Assembly: GCF_004379255.2 (NCBI RefSeq)
Contig: NC_056036.1
Span: 42,247,576 to 42,311,575, forward strand
Direction of reading: 5' to 3'
DNA length: 64,000 nucleotides
DNA from: Salvia splendens
Lineage: Eukaryota > Streptophyta > Magnoliopsida > Lamiales > Lamiaceae
Below, piece after piece: positions 54,741-64,000 of the stretch (positions within the stretch are counted from its first letter, which is position 1; every line of letters starts with the position of its first letter). Under the pieces are notes generated by a model. That model was not told the DNA's origin. It did not search any database and saw only the letters and a list, made by a program, of their open reading frames with translations. Both the position numbers and the translations under genes were made by a program.

Positions 54741-56831
54741 ATGAACTCATCTCCCACACCAAACAAGAGTAAGTCGCATCTCCCGCTGCAAGAGAAGCTC
54801 ATCCAAAGAAGAAATTCCAAGGAGAATGTATGCTGTTTTTCCCCCTAAATTGTTTTTGTGACATTCTGCATCTGCTAATTTGTAGTCAGTTTTTATCTTT
54901 TGTGTTTGGTTGATTAAACCTTTTTCAGGGATTCCAATGTAGATCCACAAATAACTTGATTTGTTGGATGCATAATTCCTGCTAGAGTTTAGGAGTGTTT
55001 GGTTGATCTTGAACTTGCGCTGAATTAGGCAACTTTTGAGGATTTCTATGTAGATCCACTAATAAATTGATTTGTTTATTGCTTAATTGCACAATTCCTG
55101 CTAGAATATAGAAGTGTTTGGTTGATCTTGAATGTGTGATTTATCAGCCAATTTTTGGGATTATAGATCCACTAATAACTAGATTTTGTTGATTGCATAA
55201 TGTCTGCTAGAGTTCTGAAGTGTCTTGTTGATCTTGCAGTTTTGGGGGATTCCAATAAATATCCACTAAAAACTTGATTTTGTTGATTGCATAATTACTG
55301 AGTGTTTGGTTGATCTTGAATTTGTGCTGTATTAGGCAGTTTTTTTGGATTCCAATAGAGAGTTTTGTCAATTGACTGTTTGTGCATGTTGTTAATTTTG
55401 CTGCTTCCTGTTCTTGCAGTTGGATCGCTTCATACCAAACAGGTCGGCAATGGATTTCGATTATGCTAATTACATGCTTACAGGTAAGGAAAACCCTTGT
55501 ACAAGCTCTTCTCCATCAAGGGAAGCATACAGGAAGCAGCTTGCAGAAACCTTCAACATGAACAGAACTAGGATTTTGGCTTTCAAGAACAAACCACCAA
55601 CCCCGGTAGAGGCAATTCCCAGTGATTTCTCATCCGCGGCTCACCAAGTCAAATCTGCCAAACCACGTCGTCACATCCCCCAGGTCCGTGCTGATGAAGA
55701 GCATCTTGTACATGGAATTTTGGGTACTACTAGGTTATCTAACTTTGTGTATTGTGTGTTTGTGCAGACTTCTGAGAGGACACTAGATGCCCCTGATATT
55801 ATGGATGATTATTATTTGAATCTATTGGACTGGGGCAGCAGCAACGTTCTTTCCATCGCTCTTGGGCACACTGTTTATCTGTGGGATGCTTCTGATGGGG
55901 CTACCTCCGAACTCGTTACCATCGATGACGAGTGTGGCCCGGTTACCAGTGTCAAATGGGCCCCTGATGGAAGGCATATTGCTGTTGGTCTCAACAACTC
56001 AGAAGTTCAGCTTTGGGATTCCACCTCTAACAGACTGGTGAGTGTTTGTGACTATATATGTTGATGTTATCTTTCAAGAAATCGAATACTCACTCTGTTC
56101 CGTTACAGCTGAGGACCTTGAAAGGAGGCCACAGATCGCGAGTTGGTGCTATGGACTGGAACAATCACATCCTAACAACCGGAGGCATGGATGGTCAGAT
56201 CTTCAACAATGATGTGAGAGTGAGGTCTCACATTGTCGAAACCTACACCGGACACGACCAAGAAGTTTGTGGGCTTAAGTGGTCGGCATCCGGGCAGCAG
56301 TTGGCTAGTGGTGGTAACGACAACATCCTCCAAATATGGGACAGATCCATGGCAGCATCGAATGCTCCTACCCAGTGGCTTCACAGGCTCGAGGAGCATA
56401 CCGCTGCTGTTAAAGCACTCGCATGGTGTCCCTTCCAGAGCAATTTGTTAGCCTCGGGCGGGGGCGCTGGAGATAGATGCATCAAGTTCTGGAACACGCA
56501 CACCGGCTCGTGCTTGAACTCAGTTGACACCGGCTCACAAGTCTGCTCTCTTCTGTGGAACAAAAATGAGCGTGAGCTGCTGAGTTCACACGGTTTCACT
56601 CACAATCAGCTCACTCTCTGGAAGTACCCGTCAATGGTAAAGATGGCTGAGCTCACAGGGCATACCTCTCGAGTTCTTTACATGGCTCAGAGCCCGGATG
56701 GGTGCACGGTTGCGTCTGCAGCAGGAGATGAGACTCTTCGATTTTGGAACGTTTTTGGGACACCTGAAGTTGCTAAGCCTGCACCAAAGACGAAGTCAGA
56801 GCCATTCGCTCACTTGAACCGCATCAGATAA
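54741..56831 (+). CDS. CDC20: CDC20 (Fizzy), APC/C activator, 4 exons
   Basis: Exons 54741-54827, 55420-55683, 55768-56037, 56109-56831; 447 aa. The N-terminus has a KEN motif (NSKEN, about residue 29), followed directly by the C-box LDRFIPNR. A second KEN-like GKEN is near residue 51. Seven WD40 repeats follow (for example [53 protein letters not shown]). The protein ends in the Ile-Arg tail NRIR that docks on the APC/C. CDC20 brings mitotic cyclins and securin to the APC/C and is the target of the spindle checkpoint. Length and sequence are typical of plant CDC20.1. An MSA box lies upstream and intron 1 holds degenerate tandem repeats. Confidence 0.95.
54900..55370. repeat. Degenerate minisatellite in CDC20 intron 1
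   Basis: About four and a half units of about 100 bp. The recurring words are GATTCCAAT.TAGATCCACTAATAA, GATTGCATAATTCCTGCTAGAG and GTGTTTGGTTGATCTTGAA. Units begin near 54928, 55038, 55157, 55247 and 55345. Non-coding. Confidence 0.8.
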
Positions 56832-57439
56832 TTTTGGTTGAGACACACCTCATGTACATTTCTGTTGTAAATCATACTACATGTTTCTGCTTGTTGGATT
56901 AGTCACCCATTGTGACAATCAAAAAGTTGTACAAACTATCAAGAATATATATGGTAACTGCCATCTCTCCTCGTGGTTATGTTTTTTTATGTTTTTTTTG
57001 CTTTGAAGATACACTGTAATCATAGATAAGGATATTCATTTCCTAAGAAATTGAAAAAATCTGTTGGATATTCTGAATTTAACAAGCATATGATCTGAAC
57101 ATAGGGCACTTGTAATTACTATTGATATTTGACAATTGGAACATAATTTGGACTCATTAATTTAAGTTGTGTTAAGAACATTGCACGTTTCTTATGAAAG
57201 AACAAAAGCATTTTTGTTTGGCATTGAAATTCTGTGAAATACTCCAAAAATTATCCCACAAGATAATGCAGATAGTAATCAATCTAGGTAACTAATGGAG
57301 TAAATCACATGAAATATGGAAAGAGATATCTACAAAGATGTTTTTACATCCTAAATATAAAAGGAAAGAAAGAGAAATTTCCATATTGAAATAAACTTCC
57401 CAAATTAAATTTTTTAACAACAAAGAGGTAGTTGTATTT
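56832..57439. other. CDC20 3' region and AT-rich spacer
   Basis: The first 120 bp probably hold the CDC20 3' UTR. The rest is AT-rich with nothing recognised. Confidence 0.5.
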
Positions 57440-57960
57440 CGATTTATTTAAGCCATGGGATGGTTGATATTTGGGCTGCGTTTTGCAATAACTTAAGGTT
57501 CAAGTTAGAGATGCTTCAGAAAACAGTTTTCAGCGGAGTTGGAGGCGGCAATGGCTGTGACGAAGGCGGCAATGGCTGTGACGAAGGCGAGGGAGGCGAG
57601 GGATTCAAACGTGAACCACTCGACCCCTCTGCCCCCCCCCCTCCTCCTCCTGAGGTTATGACCGAACTCGAAAAACGGGTGTCCGGTTTGAACCTTGAAA
57701 CCGATCCATTTATATTGGCACTTTTACGTTAATTATTCCGTATCTCTTTCATATTTTGCATTATTTAGTTAGATAATTTAGGGATTGCATATTTTTTCCA
57801 TATCTTGGTTGTCTTGCTCATTAGGTTAGTATTAGTATTATAAATAGTGCTATTGTTATTCTCTTCAATCAGTGGAATAATCTATTTTACCTTTGATTGT
57901 ATTGACTTTTTTTTCATTTAGAATCTCAATCTCACAAATTACCAGACAGACTATGATTTC
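57440..57960 (+). other. Possible LTR-retrotransposon 3' remnant
   Basis: An 90-codon frame (57460-57732) has a tandem GGNGCDE duplication, a Pro run and ELEKRVSGLNLETDPF. It is followed by LTR-like AT-rich sequence with TATAAATAG (57838) and TCTTCAATCAGTGGAATAATC. I could not find a second LTR or a conserved domain. A gene is unlikely. Confidence 0.3.
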
Positions 57961-59289
57961 CCTGCGACTTTCTATATCTTCTCCATCAATATATGCTACA
58001 ATATCACAAGTAGACAAACTAAGAGGCTGCTGGAATAACTGCACTGCCACTATATTAACTGTAATGTTGTTAGATTTCTATTTTTATTTTTACCTAATTA
58101 ACTGTTTTGTTTTTGAGCTAATTAATCCATATTATATTTTGCTACTACTCCACTATTTATCAACTTTTATTCATAATTTAACTGTTTGCACTAACTTACA
58201 CTCAGACTCTACCTTATTTTCTTTTCTCATAAATGATTCTAAGCCTTATTTTCAGTTATTCATCGTCGAGATATTTTCTTGCACTCTCCTCGTGGTTGTG
58301 TTTTTTATTTCTCATCTTTGGCTAACTTATAATGAAAAGTTTTAACTTATAAAAAAGACTCCATATATGACACATAATATAGGTACATGCTTAAGTATCC
58401 TCAATTCTCCATCATATCTTAAAAGAAAATTTTTTAAAAAATGATTTAAGATGTGATGGAGAATTGAGAGTACTTGTTCTGTTCATGTTTTTTTAAATTG
58501 ACATTAAAAGTAATTTAAGATCAAATATATCAACAGTCAACTAAGCATTTTTATATAGAGCTCAAAAGACCATATCTGATTTTTGAACGTCAAATATTCT
58601 CAACCATATCTTGTCTTAAACTTATTAGATCAAAACTGACGACATTCATCTTATTTAGAACTTGAAATATCAAAAATGGATTCAAAAATAGTACCCCGCG
58701 TCCCATTTTAGGAGTACCAGTCACTTTTCTGCACTCGTTTTATAAAAATAATAATAATGCACTCGTTTTATAAAAATAATAATAAGTAGTTAAAGTAGAG
58801 AATTGATAAAGTAAGAGAGAATAATGTTGAAAGATGCATCATTTAATCTTGAGATTATAACTTAAAAATCGACCTATAAGCTTCATATTGTGTCGAAATT
58901 GAAAGGCGAAAACTGACTTCTAAGCAACATCTCTTTCGGAGATCGAAACACCATAAGCAACATCATCTCTTCCGGAGATCGAAACACCATAACTAACTTG
59001 TGAGATCGAACACAGACTCAACTCATCAATGTTTGCCAATTATATACTAACGTATACACACATAAAATGATAAACCGAAGGTCGTTTTGAAAAAAACTTT
59101 ACCAATTTCCAGTGATCTAAATAGGAGTACTATATAAAAGCCAAAGCCTTATGTATTTATGTAGAACAGCCAAGAATCAGATAAATAAACAAAATTAAGC
59201 AATCAACTCACATGGTTCCTCTTGAATGTAATTGGAGATGAGACACTGGCGATCACAGACAACTAAACAAAATATTTCAGGCAGCCTAT
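57961..59289. other. AT-rich intergenic DNA
   Basis: Contains an inverted pair around 58400-58470 (CTCAATTCTCCATCATATCTTAA / TTAAGATGTGATGGAGAATTGAG), a tandem AATAATAATGCACTCGTTTTATAAA duplication (58738-58785), and a tandem duplication AGCAACATC.TCTTTC.GGAGATCGAAACACCATAA (58923-58992). The 3' UTR of HCF136 is at the right end. No gene is seen. Confidence 0.5.
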
Positions 59290-62200
59290 TCATCCTAGAT
59301 ATTTCAGCAAGACTCCGTCGTTCCCCAGTACGAATCCTTGCTTGTCATTTATGAACCTGCGTAGCATGAATTACCAACTTGTGAACTCATCCAAGCACAG
59401 CCATGAGTATATCATTTAATGGAAAGTCTCCGCCCCCTTTTCTCGTTATCTTTCTCATCTATATGAATGGTTACTGCATATTAGTCAATGGCTTGATGAA
59501 AGAATAAAGCTTACTTCACTGAGTAAAGATTGGCAGCGATGTTGTCAGCTGCTCTGTCGCGGACCCAGGTCTTCCCACTGTTCGTGGTTTTCAGCAGAAC
59601 CCCACTCCCACCGGCTGCCCAAGCCTCATCCTGCAAGTAGCATAAACCAACATCCGTTATGACACGTCTTCACAAATTATCATAAGCAACTAAATGACTC
59701 TGTCTGGCCCAAAAAATACTTTCAAACAATCAAATTATATGATCAAGTAATAAAGAACATTCACGGATGTCAAATTTGATAAATCAAAGAAAAGAAAATT
59801 TAAATAAGTTGGGAAGGCCTATATCGTCTAAAATATAGAAAGTGTACTAAGATTTGAATTATGTTGTGTGTGAGACCATGAATGCAGCAAACACTCACTA
59901 AAGAAAGTTCTCAACAGGATTCAGTTTTACCTCTGATCGGTACCCAACATCAAGAATCCCGAATCCACGACTCTGCACTGGAATTTCCTCAAATTCCTCA
60001 GATATCTGACAACATTGACAATGATTGCGATTGGTAAAAACTAATATCAAATCAAACAGATACACAAGGCAGTAAGACGGACAACACGACAATTTCCCTT
60101 GTTAATTAAAGATAAATATTGCTTAGTTTTCAATGAATAAGCATTGGAATACTAAGAATTAAAATGGCCTAAAGCAACATTTTGTTTTTGCGATAGAAAA
60201 TTTATTAAGCAGGCATAAACCTTTTTTCAGTTGTGAGTCAAAGTGATATTTACCAGTAATAATTTCCTTTATAGTACATAGTTAAGTTCATGAAAATGAA
60301 ATATAAGTGGCTGAATGAAGGTGAGAAACTACATCTCAGGGAAGAAATTAGGGGATTTACCTAAAAGTTATATATCTACCTTGCAACATGTAGAAAAATA
60401 GCAAATTTTCCTTTACATGAAAAGTCACTTACCCCAGTACCCTTGCTAAGAAAAAGTCCCCCACCACGTGCTAGAAGCCAAAGACCACCGTCAGCTCTCC
60501 ACCCCATGTTCTGAATTCTTCTTGCAATAGCCCTATTATGAGGCTGCCAATATGCCTGAGATGTTGCATACACATTGACAACATCATAAGCTTTTCTAAA
60601 ATAAAAAAAAATATCGTTTGGTAGTCAAATGCAAAAGCAGTAGATAACATGGCAATAGAGTTGAACTTCAGAATGGAAAAATATCAAATAATTCATTTTG
60701 GTCCATAGAGAAGCTAACGTGACTTTTAACACATTCATACCAACATTAAACAACTAGGAGTAGTATATAGAAGGGTGCTTTGTCTCCTAGTCTTTAACTG
60801 TGGTAAAGGTAGAAAAAATTATATTTTTTTTATGTCAATGTTGTTAGGGAAGTTTACCTGACCTGGTTCCCATGTCAGATAGAAGTTACCACGGCTTGAA
60901 ACAGCGACATATTTTCCATCAGGTGAGCGATTGACAGTGCTAAATGTTCCTGTATAGTAGCTGGCACCACTGATACCACTAGAAACTGTTCTGCAACAGC
61001 AAGGGTGCACACTAGTAACTAGTACACAGGGAACCAAAATGCGAGCATAGAATATTGAGACAATAATACAAATAATATAGCGACTCAGGAAACCCGAATT
61101 CATTTTAAATCTCAGAGGAAACTAACCTATTTAAAGTAGCTGAAACAGTCTCCTGAATAGCAGCCTTCCAATTGTATCCACCATTTGATGTGACATAAAT
61201 TGCACCCTGATCAGTTACCAATTCGGCACCCTTTTCTCCAGTACCCTTTATATATACCTGAAACAAGAACATTACAAACTTTATTAAGGGATAGGTTGTG
61301 GCTTATTGAATCAAATACTACATAAATAAGATGTGGTCTTGATCATTTTTGTGCCTAGTTGCATGTGACCAAAGGATCTCTAGACATTATTTCCCGATCA
61401 ATGAACTAAAACTTCCAAGTTCCAACAATGCACTGCCTCCCAGCCGAATAACACTGCCATAAACAGCCATTTCAATTATGTCAAGTTGTCTCACTGTTTA
61501 ATACTACCATTCTTGTCGGATTTTAACCTATTTACCCTAGTTTGAAGAATGTAACAATTCTCAGCCACAGATTCGCCACCTTTCGAAAAAGGGGTAATAT
61601 GATCATACTCATAAGTCATAACAGAGGCAACCATTACAGATATGGAACGTTGGCAGATAATGTTGCCAGCTGCATCTATTCGCCATCTTTTTGGTTCTTG
61701 ACCAAGAAACAACTTTGCTGGCCCGAGTCAAAGAATCCAGGTCTCTCCTTTATTGCTGCTTTTGCTATCGTGAACCAAGTCAAAGTAAATTTTGTAAAAT
61801 TACATATAACCACCCTCCCTGCTTTGTTTTTGCTTGAGGCTATTCCTTTCATTCCTTATTTTGGTAAGATTAGCAGAGTTTGCACTAGTTTTGGAGTTGA
61901 AGTGGATGATACGGAAATAAATAAAAAAAGAAAGCAATCCTCAAACATGCTCAACGGTATTGGCAGTCAAGTTAGTCATCATGTGATGAAAACCGGAAAA
62001 TGAAGGCGTCTACACATAAAACTAACAACATGTAACCCAAGCATAGACACTAATGTGCATGAGATGAACGCCAATATGTGGCAAATAAATGAACACATTG
62101 AGGAAAATAAAAAGGCACGGCAAGCTAGATAGATGACGGTTACCATATCACCAGGAAGTTGAGAACTTAACGGTATGCGCTTCCATGTATCTCCAGCATC

Positions 62201-63184
62201 TGAAGTGTACAAAAGAATAGCTGGCTTGCCTATAATCCAACCTTCCTTCCCTTTGAAGCTGATGCAATTAAACCTATAGTTAAAGTCCTCATCCTCGGCA
62301 GATGGTATGGAACGTGGAGCCCAAGTGGTTCCTCCGTCTTTTGTCTCCAACAAAGTTTGTCTAGTCCCCAATAGGAAACCTGCCAAACCATCCAAATCAA
62401 ATGGGTTTTTAACCCTGCTTCATTTTCCACCAGCTTAATTAGCTATATCTTCAATCAATGTGATAATTGAAGCATCTAATTTAAAAATTCAACTATTTCG
62501 AATGTTTTTCGAAATGCTCACAGTAAATTCAGTATATATTCAAAACATCACCAATGCAACAAAATTTTCACCTCAATTACACGAACTCAGTAGGTAACAT
62601 AAACAACCCCAAAAGGAAACCTGCCAAACCATCCAAATCAAAGGGGATTGGCACTCTGCTTCATTCTCCACCAGCTTAATTAGCTATATCGTCAATCATT
62701 GTGCTAACTGAACCACCAAAGGTACAATCTACTCGGATATTTCAACTATTCCGCAATGTGCTCCAAAATATTCACAGTAAATTTACACCGCCAATCTAAC
62801 AAAATTTTCACTTCAATTTGCAAAAAATGAAGTCTACTGTGGAAACTAACCGTGAGAGGGATCATCGGGGACGAAAGCAATGTCGAGAAGCACGACGCCG
62901 GGATCAATCGGAAGGAAAACTCTCTCCCACTCGGACAGCGAGTCGTCCGCCGCCAGCGCCTTGCGGCCGAGCGGAGAGAGCGAAATCGCGGCGGCGGCGG
63001 CGGCTTGTAGTCCGCCGATCAATTGGCGGCGGGTGATGGAGTTATCAGTCTGCGCGGAGTGAGGAGCGGCCGAGGCAGAAGGGAGGAGGCGACATCCGCC
63101 GCGGCGGCGGGGATGGAAACGAGAGCGGAGCTGCGGCGGGAGGGGAGCGGTGATAGAAGAAGAGAGGTGCTGAAGAGCAGCCAT
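59290..63184 (-). CDS. HCF136, photosystem II assembly factor (Ycf48 family), 8 exons
   Basis: Exons 63184-62851, 62379-62144, 61257-61127, 60990-60858, 60555-60433, 60005-59931, 59630-59515, 59356-59290; 404 aa. The N-terminus is a bipartite lumenal targeting signal: Ser/Arg-rich stromal part, then the twin-arginine motif TRRQLIG, a hydrophobic Ala-rich core and the processing-type site KALA. The mature protein is a beta-propeller of Ycf48/BNR-like repeats ([33 protein letters not shown]). It ends [11 protein letters not shown]136 acts in the thylakoid lumen in the earliest step of PSII reaction-centre assembly. Length equals that of the family. Intron 1 contains a duplicated acceptor region and intron 2 an HNH-endonuclease remnant. 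Confidence 0.95.
61491..61800 (-). pseudogene. HNH-endonuclease-like gene fragment inside HCF136 intron 2
   Basis: On the minus strand the frame reads [43 protein letters not shown], and [18 protein letters not shown]. This is the HNH core (DHI...N...N) of the plant nuclear HNH-endonuclease-domain proteins, which usually read RWR.DAAGNIV...[24 protein letters not shown]. It lacks the Cys-containing segment between the two halves and has no start codon or obvious exon signals. It lies on the same strand as HCF136. Most likely a retro-inserted or transposed fragment; a functional nested gene is less likely. Confidence 0.65.
62371..62745. repeat. Direct duplication across HCF136 exon 2 acceptor and intron 1
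   Basis: AGGAAACCTGCCAAACCATCC...CACCAGCTTAATTAGCTATATC occurs at about 62373-62450 and again at about 62613-62690 (spacing about 240 bp). The unit includes the exon 2 acceptor (minus strand GGCAG|GTTTCCT) and a few exon bases, so intron 1 contains a decoy acceptor. Confidence 0.8.
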
Positions 63185-63858
63185 GGTTGTGAAGGTGGTG
63201 ACGTGTCACTCTCTCTCTTCACTCTTTCTCTCTCTGTAGATTGCGCGCAGTTGGGATTTTCTTATCCAAACGAATTTCAAATTGCGGTTGGCCTTTTATT
63301 TGTTAAATGTTTTTATACCTCATCCAACGCTTGCAACCACCTTATAATTTCAATATAAAATTAATAAAAATACAAGAGATAAGAGAAATAATAATTTGAA
63401 AACCGAAAAAGAAAAACATACACTAGTATTTTGTAAATTACAAAACTGTCCTTTTAACTTTGTACCTTTCCATAAGATTCATATGAAGCAGAAAGAATAT
63501 AAATGGTGTATATAAATATGTAAGTACAAATATAATTTTCTTTTCTTCTCTTGTCATCAAAAAGGTAAGGTGACTATCCAATCCAATATACATGCTATCT
63601 ATGAATTACAATAAAAGCATGTACATGCTGCATCAATTCTCCAAAAGCAGCAAAACAAGCTTTTTTTGGCTGTCCCTATTCCTTAGGTGAATGAAGGTCA
63701 ACTTCTCTTCAACACCATCAAAACTGAGACTTATCGGTAACCAATGATCGTAAAACATGTATATTTGTTCACATCGAATCCATCTTTTACCGATCTCAGC
63801 GTGGAACGAATGCTCCTTGAAGGTGCACAAAAGAATAGAGTGACGAATACATGACTCA
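63185..63858. other. HCF136 upstream region and spacer
   Basis: A CTCTCTCTCTT-rich leader lies at 63210-63235, then AT-rich DNA. The region between 63560 and 63858 probably includes the 3' UTR of the gene at the right edge. Confidence 0.5.
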
Positions 63859-64000
63859 CTAATCAAGTGCAGCTTTGTTTTTCCAGCTCATTGGCTTAGA
63901 CAGACCGTCAAAGATAGGCATGGCAGCAGAAGAGAGAGCCTGGAAATCTGGCTTCAAACTCCACGTTGACGTTGGCCATAGCAATGATAATGCGCTGATA
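63859..64000 (-). CDS. Partial 3' end of an unidentified gene
   Basis: On the minus strand a frame entering from the right edge reads KPDFQALSSAAMPIFDG and ends KPMSWKNKAALD before TAG at 63859. The composition is gene-like and the adjacent downstream region is AT-rich, as after a stop. I do not recognise the family. An intron boundary may lie within it. Confidence 0.35.
   Translation of the reverse strand, partial: ISALSLLWPTSTWSLKPDFQALSSAAMPIFDGLSKPMSWKNKAALD

Noticed and set aside
57893..58345. Plus-strand 150-codon frame
   Set aside because: Phe/Leu/Ile-rich translation of AT-rich DNA; no gene character.
1..64000. CRISPR arrays, bacterial operons, tRNA or rRNA genes
   Set aside because: No regularly spaced repeats, no operon-like gene packing and no complete cloverleaf or rRNA sequence seen; the window is plant nuclear DNA.

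Overview
This is nuclear DNA of a flowering plant, almost certainly a eudicot. The genes are split by many short GT-AG introns, the intergenic DNA is AT-rich, and the proteins are recognisably plant ones (HCF136, plant nucleolin, CDC20 with a C-box, GT47, DUF247, DUF1350, NTMC2T5). The transposons are typical of plants (Ty1/copia, Ty3-derived, PIF/Harbinger, Mutator, Stowaway, SINE). I cannot name the species from sequence alone. All exon models were built by hand from reading frame, GT-AG sites and phase; each model given as a CDS closes in frame.

Layout. 1-14200 is a tandem segmental duplication. Copy A holds an intact three-exon DUF247 gene (341-3002) followed by a truncated 3' piece of a DUF1350 gene (4186-4622). 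Copy B holds a DUF247 pseudogene (5720-12474), frameshifted and split by a 2.35-kb LTR element (6139-8490) and a 0.93-kb Harbinger element (11418-12347), followed by the complete ten-exon DUF1350 gene (12957-16407, minus). 16430-21200 is gene-free: a Mutator-type foldback element with a perfect 9-bp target duplication (16833-17211), a Stowaway element, and a Harbinger element carrying a decayed ORF1 (19240-21193). Genes follow: GT47 exostosin (21575-23076, plus), a GRAM/WBP2-like protein (23287-25540, minus) and the SMP-C2 lipid-transfer protein NTMC2T5 (27879-32196, minus). A decayed Ty1/copia element with both LTRs and target duplications (32570-37537) sits just upstream of NTMC2T5, followed by a small MULE (37668-38160).

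The right half has a metallo-beta-lactamase/ferredoxin-like protein (40144-44196, plus) convergent with nucleolin (44775-48331, minus). Then come a Harbinger transposase element (50888-52697), a Pack-MULE that captured part of a receptor-like kinase (53164-54117), CDC20 (54741-56831, plus), HCF136 (59290-63184, minus) and the 3' end of an unidentified minus-strand gene at the right edge.

The host genes are unrelated housekeeping genes (ribosome biogenesis, mitotic exit, photosystem II assembly, ER or plastid membrane lipid transfer, cell-wall glycosylation) and do not form a pathway. The coherent story is mobile DNA. The duplication supplies internal empty sites that order several insertions, Harbinger ORF1 and transposase occur on separate elements, and two members of one MULE family show before-and-after gene capture. 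The most unusual object is the 2.35-kb non-autonomous LTR element, whose only ORF joins a Pro-rich part with four Cys-Trp-Asp/Glu repeats to a gypsy-type zinc knuckle and an acidic tail.
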